A stretch of DNA of 30,807 nucleotides, from positions 1 through 30,807 of the forward strand of contig JAQVDI010000002.1 in assembly GCA_028698375.1 (NCBI GenBank), read 5' to 3'. This DNA comes from Patescibacteria group bacterium (lineage in GTDB: Bacteria; Patescibacteriota; UBA1384; JAGGWG01). Shown in pieces: positions 1 through 6,730 of this stretch (positions are counted from its first letter, which is position 1; every line of letters begins with the position of its first letter). A model generated the notes under the pieces. It had not been told where the DNA came from, searched no databases, and worked only from the letters and a program-made list of their open reading frames with translations. The position numbers and the translations under genes were made by a program.

Positions 1-337
1 TGGAGTTAACTTTAATCCATTTTTTATCTCCAATTGAAAAGGTTTGACCATCGCGAACATAGCTGCTTGTTTCGTTGTTGCTAATGTAGATATAAATAGT
101 TTCATTATCTATACTGCCTATTGTTGATCCGTTGACTATGTCTTTTTCCCAGTTTTTTGTGGAACCAAGATTATTTTTTGTCGTTTGACACAACTCTTTT
201 GCCTTTTCAGCATAAGTAGCAGCAATAGCTGTGTTTGGGAAAAAACCACTAATTAGAAATAACAGGCCCAAAAACAATAAGCCCAAAAATATTCGGTTTT
301 TAAAATTTAAAATTTTAATTTTATTATTATTCTTCAT
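1..337 (-). CDS. Secreted/membrane protein with Cys-domain relative, N-terminal part (cut by window edge)
   Basis: Open frame on the minus strand running off the window's left edge, 112 codons visible. It opens with ATG, a basic stretch, a hydrophobic core and an Ala-x-Ala-like site (NTAIAATYA), so a signal peptide or N-terminal anchor is likely. The mature start ATYAEKAKELC is nearly the same as that of the upstream VirB6-like gene (ATYADAAKDLC), and the later IYIYI and KKWIKVN stretches match the same domain. Two of the domain's middle cysteines appear to be missing here. Its ATG overlaps the end of the upstream gene by 11 bases, so translation is probably coupled. It may be a second VirB6-like protein continuing beyond the edge. 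The relationship is seen directly; the function is not known. Confidence 0.75.
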   Translation of the reverse strand, partial: MKNNNKIKILNFKNRIFLGLLFLGLLFLISGFFPNTAIAATYAEKAKELCQTTKNNLGSTKNWEKDIVNGSTIGSIDNETIYIYISNNETSSYVRDGQTFSIGDKKWIKVNS

Positions 338-1712
338 TTTGATCCTTTTTATTATAACTATCAAAAAGATTTTCGGGATTTGTTTTTGTGATATTGCAGT
401 TAAGATCAAATTCTATATATTGCACCCTGCCTGTGCATTCATGAACTGTGCTACCATTAACGTAAATGGCAGCGCCAGTCTTTTCATAATTAGTGCTTAA
501 ACATTTTCCTTTGTTCCATTCTTCAATTTTTCCAGCGGTTTGCTTTTCGGTTTTTTCTTTATTACATAATTTTGTGGCCTCGGTTCTTAAATCTATACTG
601 GTATTGGTGGTGATTATATTTTGATTTGGATTTCCTCCTGAATTAATCACAAAAGCTAGCCAAAACATAAAAAACATTACTGGGCCGATGAAAAGCCATT
701 TAGGAAACCACTCCCACCATTTTTTAGCTAATCCTGATAAATAGGGAATTTCTACAGGGAAAGAATTTAATAAAAATGCTAATGGCGCAGCTGAAATTAA
801 AACCACAACGATTAAAGCCCTGGCCCATAAAATACCAGCAATTGCCAAGACCATAAGAGCTGGAAGAAAAAATAAAATTAAACCTAAAATTATTCCTGCA
901 AAACCAACGCCAGCCACTGCTAGAGGAATGCCAATGGCTAAACTGCCGCCAGCGAGTGTCCACATCCAGCTATAAAGATCAGCCAAATTGCCAAAAAAAG
1001 TTTCCGGATTTTTGATAAAAAGATCGGTTAGGTGCTGGACAGCATCAACCAAAAAAATGCAAATAGAATAACTTAAATTAGCTAAAATAACGCCAACAAT
1101 TAGCCCGGGAATGGCTTTTTTCGCTTGGTACTCATCATATTTAATATGGAAAACATTAGCTAAGGCGAAAATAATAAAACCAATCAGGACAAAGATATCA
1201 ACAAGTCCTGCCATTGCTTTCCAAATCGTTTGAAACGCCGGCCGATTTTTTATAAAATCCACAAGGCGAGTTTTGGTTATACTCGTTCCTATAGTTGTGG
1301 TGGCATTAGGATCGGTCGGCGTGGTGTTGGATGACGAGCTATAGGTGCCATAAATATCAAATCCTGGGCTACCCTTAGCTTGGGTGCAATCCATATTAAC
1401 TTCTATCCACTTGTCACTTGATGAAACATTACAAGTGTTTTGATTGTCAACATCTTCACGCGGAGAATGAGCGATGTCGATATAAATTTCCGTACCAGTT
1501 AGTGTGTTAAGACAAGGACCTTTGGCCCATGCGATAGCATTAGTTTTTTCTTTTTCGGCTTTACAAAGATCTTTAGCGGCGTCAGCGTAAGTAGCGGCGT
1601 TGGCTGTATTTGGCCATAAATTAAAAATTAAAAACAATAAGCCAAAAAATAAAAGACTCCCAAAAACTTGGAACTTGGAACTTGGAACTTGGAACTGATT
1701 TCTATTTTTCAT
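327..1712 (-). CDS. VirB6/TrbL-like polytopic membrane protein with duplicated four-Cys domain
   Basis: 461 residues. A signal sequence ends near ANAATYA (about residues 20-42). A small domain follows (about 40-112) with pattern LC...W.KG.CL...IYI...C...WIEVN.DC. Then come five or six hydrophobic segments (about 165-350) with aromatic and proline-rich turns (KKWWEWFPKWLFIGP) of the sort seen in VirB6/TrbL-like type IV secretion channel proteins of Patescibacteria. A second copy of the four-Cys domain lies after the last membrane span (about 372-446). If both copies are exported they sit on the same face. The start codon is followed by a 7-base tandem repeat that encodes the odd QFQVPSSKFQVF stretch. 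It sits 45 bases after the preceding gene in a minus-strand cluster. The VirB6 assignment rests on topology and resemblance, not on a catalytic motif. Confidence 0.6.
   Translation of the reverse strand: MKNRNQFQVPSSKFQVFGSLLFFGLLFLIFNLWPNTANAATYADAAKDLCKAEKEKTNAIAWAKGPCLNTLTGTEIYIDIAHSPREDVDNQNTCNVSSSDKWIEVNMDCTQAKGSPGFDIYGTYSSSSNTTPTDPNATTTIGTSITKTRLVDFIKNRPAFQTIWKAMAGLVDIFVLIGFIIFALANVFHIKYDEYQAKKAIPGLIVGVILANLSYSICIFLVDAVQHLTDLFIKNPETFFGNLADLYSWMWTLAGGSLAIGIPLAVAGVGFAGIILGLILFFLPALMVLAIAGILWARALIVVVLISAAPLAFLLNSFPVEIPYLSGLAKKWWEWFPKWLFIGPVMFFMFWLAFVINSGGNPNQNIITTNTSIDLRTEATKLCNKEKTEKQTAGKIEEWNKGKCLSTNYEKTGAAIYVNGSTVHECTGRVQYIEFDLNCNITKTNPENLFDSYNKKDQNEE
1665..1697. repeat. 7-base tandem repeat AACTTGG, 4.7 copies
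   Basis: Perfect units at 1665-1671, 1672-1678, 1679-1685 and 1686-1692, plus a partial AACTG. They lie just inside the 5' end of the VirB6-like gene on the minus strand (TTCCAAG in coding sense, roughly codons 6-16). Seven is not a multiple of three, so gain or loss of one unit would shift the reading frame. Confidence 0.9.
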
Positions 1713-1757
1713 TTTGGTTATTGGTTATTTTCTTGTCCCGTAGTGAAACAGAGTTTG

Positions 1758-3083
1758 TTATAGTGGTGCGCTGGAGACTAAGCTCCACACCCCAATCATC
1801 ATTGATTTCATTAAATTGGTGATAATTGACTGAAACTCTTTGAAAAGTTCTGAGAATAAAGTATTTTCTTTTTCTGTGGCTGTGGTTACCAAATCATTTA
1901 TATTTATTCCTGTGGACTTAGCCCAAGTTTGCACATTTTGAATATTGTCTAATATTTTTTTCTGTTCCGGATCATTCGCATCTAGTTTGCTGCCAATACA
2001 ACCAAGATAGTTGTTAATATAAGATTCAATATAATATTGAACGACAAGAGATTTAAGCATATTGTGGGCAGCGGCCTTAGTTTTCATTTTGTCCATTACT
2101 TTTTGTAAAATTGAGGCTTCTATAACTGCACTTATTCCCCCTACCGGTCCGCCGATAATAGCACTCAAAATAGATGAAGTTTTACCATAATCTTTTGTAA
2201 ATTGATTGTTTAATTCTCGAACATCAATGGCATTTTGTAGTTGATTTTCTAATGTGACAGTAGTACTTCTGGCAGTATCATAATAATTTTCTGGGTTTGC
2301 ATTTTTAACAAGTGTGGCATATAGTGATCCGTCGTCTTCATTAATGAATTGTTGAAGAGCTTCTTGATAGTTATTTGTTCCATAAGCCGTCTCAAATAAA
2401 TCTATTCCCTTTGCTTTTAATTTTTGGTTAAGATCTAAAATACTTTGTGGCCATTGATTCAAGGTCGAGATTGGTTTTGGTTTTTGATCAGAGCACTGGT
2501 TAATTATATCTTGTATTTTTTGGTTCGAACTGATAGGAGTTTGAATTTCAAGAGTAAAAACTTTAGCGCTGGCATCAATAACAATCGTGTTTATTAAATT
2601 TAAATTATCCATTGTTACAGAACGAAATATAGTATTTTGATTTTGTTCAATCCAATTTGGATCAATTTTTTTGAAATAATAATTTATTTCACCATTTTTT
2701 AAAGTAAAAGATGCTCCTCGACTTGAATTTAATTTTATTAAAATGCCTCTTATTTGAATAACAGATTGCCCTGTTGTTGTACCAGTTTGAAAAATATCAG
2801 AAGTTAAAAGATATAATGGTTCAGTCCCATATTGATAATTATTTAGGCGTTTCATTATATAAATTAAATGATTTTCTGCTCCTATTTTTCCAGACATCTC
2901 ATCAAAACGTTGGAAATTAATAATCTTGCCATTTTGACTAAATCGGATATTGGTTGATGATGGAGCGCTCCAATTATTAGTGTCTGCGCTAACCTTAAAG
3001 TATTTATTTAAAATAAAGGCGGCGAGGCCGGCGAAAATAATCAGGCCGATGATGATATAAATAATAATTTGGCGGCGTTTCAT
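1758..3083 (-). CDS. Unknown single-anchor membrane protein of the envelope cluster
   Basis: 441 residues from the ATG at 3083. The frame extends three codons further to a TTG at 3092, but the ATG overlaps the previous gene's stop as ATGA, which favours it. A short basic N-terminus (MKRRQ) and one hydrophobic helix (about residues 5-25) precede a large, probably extracytoplasmic part rich in Asn, Gln, Ser and Thr. A Gly-rich hydrophobic stretch (SAIIGGPVGGISAVIEA) lies near residue 310, and the C-terminus is mildly hydrophobic. No known domain is recognised. Its place between a TPR membrane protein and a VirB6-like protein suggests a part in the same envelope or secretion assembly, which is inference from context only. 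Confidence 0.7.
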   Translation of the reverse strand: MKRRQIIIYIIIGLIIFAGLAAFILNKYFKVSADTNNWSAPSSTNIRFSQNGKIINFQRFDEMSGKIGAENHLIYIMKRLNNYQYGTEPLYLLTSDIFQTGTTTGQSVIQIRGILIKLNSSRGASFTLKNGEINYYFKKIDPNWIEQNQNTIFRSVTMDNLNLINTIVIDASAKVFTLEIQTPISSNQKIQDIINQCSDQKPKPISTLNQWPQSILDLNQKLKAKGIDLFETAYGTNNYQEALQQFINEDDGSLYATLVKNANPENYYDTARSTTVTLENQLQNAIDVRELNNQFTKDYGKTSSILSAIIGGPVGGISAVIEASILQKVMDKMKTKAAAHNMLKSLVVQYYIESYINNYLGCIGSKLDANDPEQKKILDNIQNVQTWAKSTGININDLVTTATEKENTLFSELFKEFQSIITNLMKSMMIGVWSLVSSAPL

Positions 3084-3892
3084 AAATCGCAATAGTTAAA
3101 TAATTTTTGGTAAGTGTTTAATTTTTGGGTTGTATCTGGATCAATATTTTTTGCTTCTTTTATCAACCCGCAGCCGAGTGTTTTTTCTCGAAATTTAAGC
3201 CATTCTAAGCCTAAGCGCGCTTTAATAAAAATTTTGTTTTGGCTGTTTGTTATTTGATTAATTAAAGAATTAAGCTCTGTGTTTGAGCTCTTTTCTATTA
3301 TAGCAAAGTTTCCTTCGCTAAGCAGAATAAGAGCATAGTAAGTCTCATATTTTAGCCCCCTATTTTTAATGTCGCTTAGTAGTTCTTTAGCTTCGTCTAC
3401 CTGATTGTCGTTAAGGGCAAGTCGAGCTTTTAAAAAAATAATTTCTGGGTCATTGGGGTTTAAAATTTCCAATTTTTCCATATATTTACTTACTTCTAAA
3501 AATTTGTCTTGATTAATGAGAGAGTTGATTAAGTAAATGTAAAATTGCTTGTTTTTTTGATCTCTTTTAAGGGCAGAAACAAAATATTTTTGGGCTATTT
3601 CGTAATTTTCAAATTCATAAGATAGTTTTCCTAGTTCAAAATATGGGGCAGCAGAAGTAGGTGTTATTATCTTTGCTTTATAAAGAAGCAAGGCTTTTTG
3701 TTGTTGATCGTTTGCGTTTTGGGCTTGATCAATTAAATAAGCTGCATAATCTTGACGCACTGATTTTAATAAAAACCAGGCTAAAATAAAAAAAAGAATA
3801 ATAATTAAAATAGTAATTAAAAAAGTGCGCCAGCGATTTCTTTTAGGCTTTTCCTGCGTTTCTAAAATTTTGCCCTTTCCCTCCTTTTGCAT
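3080..3892 (-). CDS. Membrane-anchored TPR-repeat protein
   Basis: 270 residues. A Lys/Arg-rich N-terminus is followed by one strong transmembrane helix (about residues 22-43). The rest is helical with TPR-like spacing, for example PYFELGKLSYEFENYEIAQ and the A-x-x-x-P pattern around LNPNDPEIIFLKARLAL, covering about residues 60-180. TPR proteins act as scaffolds for protein assemblies. This is the first gene of the minus-strand cluster and its TGA overlaps the next ATG. A TATAAT on the minus strand (3910-3905) lies 12 bases before the ATG, so the cluster probably has its own promoter here. An AGGAGGG lies just inside the reading frame after the start, with no better start codon behind it. 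The TPR call is fairly sure; the partner is unknown. Confidence 0.75.
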   Translation of the reverse strand: MQKEGKGKILETQEKPKRNRWRTFLITILIIILFFILAWFLLKSVRQDYAAYLIDQAQNANDQQQKALLLYKAKIITPTSAAPYFELGKLSYEFENYEIAQKYFVSALKRDQKNKQFYIYLINSLINQDKFLEVSKYMEKLEILNPNDPEIIFLKARLALNDNQVDEAKELLSDIKNRGLKYETYYALILLSEGNFAIIEKSSNTELNSLINQITNSQNKIFIKARLGLEWLKFREKTLGCGLIKEAKNIDPDTTQKLNTYQKLFNYCDL

Positions 3893-3904
3893 TAGCTATA
3901 TTGT

Positions 3905-3949
3905 ATTATACTTTTGAAACAATTTAAACTATTTAAACTTTGCTATAAT
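3905..3949. promoter_or_regulatory. Divergent promoter pair between TPR gene and S23-type gene
   Basis: Minus-strand TATAAT at 3910-3905 is 12 bases before the TPR gene ATG. Plus-strand extended -10 TGCTATAAT at 3941-3949 (TATAAT 3944-3949) ends 6 bases before the ATG at 3956, predicting a leaderless message for the four-helix protein. No clear -35 box is seen on the plus side. The space between holds repeats of the type TTTAAAC. Confidence 0.65.
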
Positions 3950-3955
3950 AAAATT

Positions 3956-4495
3956 ATGAAAGCAAAAAGATTTGAAGATTTATTTATCTGGCAACGTGCT
4001 CGAGAACTTAATAAAATGATTTACAGAATTACTAATTATCATAATTTTTCAGATGAGAGCTTGAAAGATCAAATTAGGCGAGCGGCAGTTTCTGTGATGT
4101 CCAATATCGCTGAAGGTTTTGAGCGTGGGGGCAAGGATGAAATGATTCATTTTTTGTATATTGCTAAGGCTTCTTGCGGTGAAGTCCGAGCGCAACTTTA
4201 TATAGTTTTAGATCAAGGATATGTTAATCAGAAAGAATTTTTAGAAATAAAGAAAATGGCACAGATAATTTCCGCTTCAATTTATAAATTTATCGAAAGT
4301 TTAAAGAGTTCAACGTTTAAGGGTTTAAAATTTAAACAAGAGAAACGAAATGATATTGATGAATTTTCTAGCACCCTATTTAAAAAAGAAAAATTAAACT
4401 CTTATACTTTTTGGTTGCAGAGAAGAAACGAGAACGCTACTTGCTCGCAATTTTTGAATGGCGAGGGTTATTTCTTGAAAAAAAAGTCTTTTTAG
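3956..4495 (+). CDS. Four-helix bundle protein (S23 ribosomal intervening-sequence family), extended tail
   Basis: 179 residues from the ATG at 3956. An upstream in-frame ATG at 3914 lies before the -10 box and is unlikely to be transcribed. The first 115 or so residues are typical of the S23/IVP four-helix bundle family: FEDLFIWQRARELNKMIY at the start and the hallmark QIRRAAVSVMSNIAEGFERG followed by a helical hairpin. The family was first found encoded in 23S rRNA intervening sequences and is common as stand-alone genes; its function is unclear. From about residue 118 the product departs from the family with a low-complexity basic tail of about 60 residues. That tail starts in a TTTAAA-rich stretch and may be formerly non-coding DNA now read as protein. 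It lies just upstream of valS. Confidence 0.8.
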   Translation: MKAKRFEDLFIWQRARELNKMIYRITNYHNFSDESLKDQIRRAAVSVMSNIAEGFERGGKDEMIHFLYIAKASCGEVRAQLYIVLDQGYVNQKEFLEIKKMAQIISASIYKFIESLKSSTFKGLKFKQEKRNDIDEFSSTLFKKEKLNSYTFWLQRRNENATCSQFLNGEGYFLKKKSF

Positions 4496-4503
4496 CCTAT
4501 TCT
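4475..4503 (+). promoter_or_regulatory. valS promoter, predicted leaderless
   Basis: TTGAAA at 4475-4480, a 17-base spacer and TATTCT at 4498-4503. The valS ATG at 4512 starts 9 bases past the -10 box, which is where transcription itself should begin. No Shine-Dalgarno sequence is present. Confidence 0.6.
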
Positions 4504-4511
4504 TAGACCAA

Positions 4512-6722
4512 ATGGCAAAAGAATTTTCTAAACACTTTGATAAAAATCAAGAAAAAGAAATTTATCAGTCTTGGGAGCAAGCCGGTTTTTTTAATCCAGA
4601 TAATTTACCTGATCAAGATAAAAGAAAAAGTAGTTTTGTGATGATGCTGCCACCACCGAACATTACTGGTTCTTTACATATGGGGCATGCTCTAAATGCT
4701 ACTTGTCAGGATATTTTGGTTCGCCACAAACGAATGGATGGCTATTTGGCTTTATGGGTTCCAGGTATGGATCATGCCGGAATCGCCACCCAAAATGTAG
4801 TTGAGAAAAAGTTAGCCAAAGAGGGTAAAAATCGTCATGATTTGGGTCGAGAAAAATTTGTGAAAGAAATCTGGGAATGGAAGGAAGAATACGGTCAAAT
4901 TATTCCGAATCAATTAAAAACCTTGGGTGCAAGCTGCGATTGGACGCGCCAAAGTTTTACTATGGATGAAAATTATCAAAAAGCGGTTAGTAATGCATTT
5001 TTGGCCTATCAAAAAGAAGGCTTTATCTACCAGGGCGAACGACTTATTAATTGGTGCCCGCGTTGTCAAACCGCACTTTCTGATATTGAGCTGGAGCATC
5101 AAGAAGAAGATAGCTTTTTGTGGCACATAAAATATCAAGCCAAAAGCCAAAAGTCAAAATTCAAAAATAATGAATCAGGATATATAATTGTGGCGACTAC
5201 TCGGCCGGAAACTATGCTTGGTGATACAGCCGTAGCAGTTAATCCGCGAGACAAAAGATACAAAGATTTAATTGGTAAAACTGTTGTGTTGCCACTCGTT
5301 AATCGAGAAATTCCGATTGTGGCAGATGAAGCGGTTGACATGGAATTTGGCACGGGCGCAGTCAAAATCACCCCAGCCCATGATCCGCTTGACTTTGAAA
5401 TTGGTCAAAGGCAGAAGTTAGACACTATAAAGGTTATTAATGAGTTTGGAAAAATTATTGCGCCAAAAGTTTATGCTGGTTTAAAAATTGATGAAGCCCG
5501 GGAAAAAATTGTGAAAGATTTGGATCAGCTTGGGTTATTGGTTAAAAAAGAATCTCACAAACATAATGTGGCGCTTTGTTATCGTTGTAATTCTAAGGCT
5601 GAAAGTTTGATCTCCAAGCAGTGGTTTGTAAAAATGAAACCTTTAGCAGAAAAAGCCATTGAGGCAGTGGAAAAAGGCGAAATTCAGTTTGCGCCAGTTC
5701 GTTTTAAGAAGATTTTTTTAGATTGGATGCATAATGTAAAAGATTGGTGTATTTCTCGTCAAATTTGGTGGGGGCACCAACTTCCTGTTTTTGTAAAACA
5801 AGAAAAAGTTAAAAGTCAAAATTCAAAAATCAAAATTAAGGAATCTTTTTATTATGGTGATAACCCGCCCAAAGGCTATATTCAAAGCACAGATGTATTG
5901 GATACTTGGTTCTCGAGCGCCCTTTGGCCGTTTGCTGCTCTTGGTTGGACTGGTGACAAAAATCAAGATAAAAAAAATAAAGATTTAGTTAATTTTTATC
6001 CCACTACCAGCCTTTTTACAGCTAAAGATATACTTTATTTATGGGTGGCGAGAATGATCTTTTCCGGCTATTTTTTTATGGACAAAAAACCGTTTTCTAA
6101 AGTTTATATCCATCCTACTGTTTTGAATAAAGAGGGCAAGAGAATGAGTAAATCTTTAGGCACTGGAGTTGACCCGATGGATTTATGGGAAAAATATGGT
6201 GCTGATGCTACTCGTTTCGGTCTGGCTCTTAAAAGCGGTTTAAGGCAACAAGTAAAATTTAGCGAAGAAGATTATGTCGCTGGTCGCAATTTTGTAACTA
6301 AAATTTGGAATGCCACTCGCTTTATTGATATGAATTTAAATGGTAAGGTAAAACTTTTAAGTGTCGGTGAAATCAAAAAGTTAAAATTGGATAAGGATCA
6401 AAAAGAAACTTTGTCATTACTTTTCGCGACCGCTAATAATGTCAAAAATAATATTAATACTTATCGTTTTGATTTGGCGATTAATGAATTATATGAATTT
6501 TTCTGGCATCATTTTTGTGATAAAACAATTGAAGAAAATAAAGGAAAAATGAAAACCGGTGATATTATTACTTTGCAATTTTTGACTTTTGTTCTGACTA
6601 ATTCTTTGAAAATGTTACATCCGTTTATGCCATTTGTGACTGAAGCAGCATTTAAGGAATTGACTATTAAAATTGATGGTGAAACCCAGCCCTTGATTAT
6701 TTCATCTTGGCCAAAATTTTAA
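4512..6722 (+). CDS. valS: Valyl-tRNA synthetase (short form)
   Basis: 736 residues. It charges tRNA-Val with valine in the cytoplasm. The class I HIGH motif is in PPPNITGSLHMGH (HMGH at about 56-59) and the KMSKS motif is GKRMSKS (about 542-548). The editing domain motif ATTRPETMLGDTAV is near residue 227, and WCISRQIWWGHQLP and DVLDTWFSSALWPF follow in the expected order. The Cys pairs CPRCQ (about 182) and CYRC (about 356) may bind zinc. Bacterial ValRS is usually 850-950 residues; this one ends straight after the anticodon-binding domain, so the C-terminal coiled-coil tRNA arm is missing. Two variable loops hold a Lys/Ser/Gln-rich insert made by the same 20-base DNA element read in different frames. 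Convergent with tsaD, 8 bases apart. Confidence 0.97.
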   Translation: MAKEFSKHFDKNQEKEIYQSWEQAGFFNPDNLPDQDKRKSSFVMMLPPPNITGSLHMGHALNATCQDILVRHKRMDGYLALWVPGMDHAGIATQNVVEKKLAKEGKNRHDLGREKFVKEIWEWKEEYGQIIPNQLKTLGASCDWTRQSFTMDENYQKAVSNAFLAYQKEGFIYQGERLINWCPRCQTALSDIELEHQEEDSFLWHIKYQAKSQKSKFKNNESGYIIVATTRPETMLGDTAVAVNPRDKRYKDLIGKTVVLPLVNREIPIVADEAVDMEFGTGAVKITPAHDPLDFEIGQRQKLDTIKVINEFGKIIAPKVYAGLKIDEAREKIVKDLDQLGLLVKKESHKHNVALCYRCNSKAESLISKQWFVKMKPLAEKAIEAVEKGEIQFAPVRFKKIFLDWMHNVKDWCISRQIWWGHQLPVFVKQEKVKSQNSKIKIKESFYYGDNPPKGYIQSTDVLDTWFSSALWPFAALGWTGDKNQDKKNKDLVNFYPTTSLFTAKDILYLWVARMIFSGYFFMDKKPFSKVYIHPTVLNKEGKRMSKSLGTGVDPMDLWEKYGADATRFGLALKSGLRQQVKFSEEDYVAGRNFVTKIWNATRFIDMNLNGKVKLLSVGEIKKLKLDKDQKETLSLLFATANNVKNNINTYRFDLAINELYEFFWHHFCDKTIEENKGKMKTGDIITLQFLTFVLTNSLKMLHPFMPFVTEAAFKELTIKIDGETQPLIISSWPKF
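5149..5168 (+). repeat. 20-base direct repeat, copy 1, inside valS
   Basis: AAAAGTCAAAATTCAAAAAT, identical to copy 2 at 5811-5830. Here the element begins at the second base of codon 213 and reads as QKSKFKN, in the loop just before the editing-domain motif. Confidence 0.9.
5811..5830 (+). repeat. 20-base direct repeat, copy 2, inside valS
   Basis: Perfect match to 5149-5168. Here it begins at the first base of codon 434 and reads as KSQNSKI, in the loop after the WWGH motif and before the DVLDTWF stretch. The following bases (CAAAATTAAGGAATC) continue the same low-complexity style. Confidence 0.9.
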
Positions 6723-6730
6723 TTGATTTT

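Noticed and set aside
724..963. 79-codon open frame within the VirB6-like gene, other frame of the same strand
   Set aside because: It is a shadow of the membrane-span coding sequence with no features of its own.
3084..3092. TTG start for the unknown anchored protein
   Set aside because: The ATG at 3083 forms the ATGA overlap seen at several other gene pairs here.
3914..3955. Upstream ATG extending the S23-type protein by 14 residues
   Set aside because: The extension would include the -10 promoter box, and MKAKRFEDL is the usual family start.
4390..4511. T-box leader in front of valS
   Set aside because: No T-box consensus or specifier arrangement is seen; the segment is coding for the S23-type tail and carries the valS promoter.
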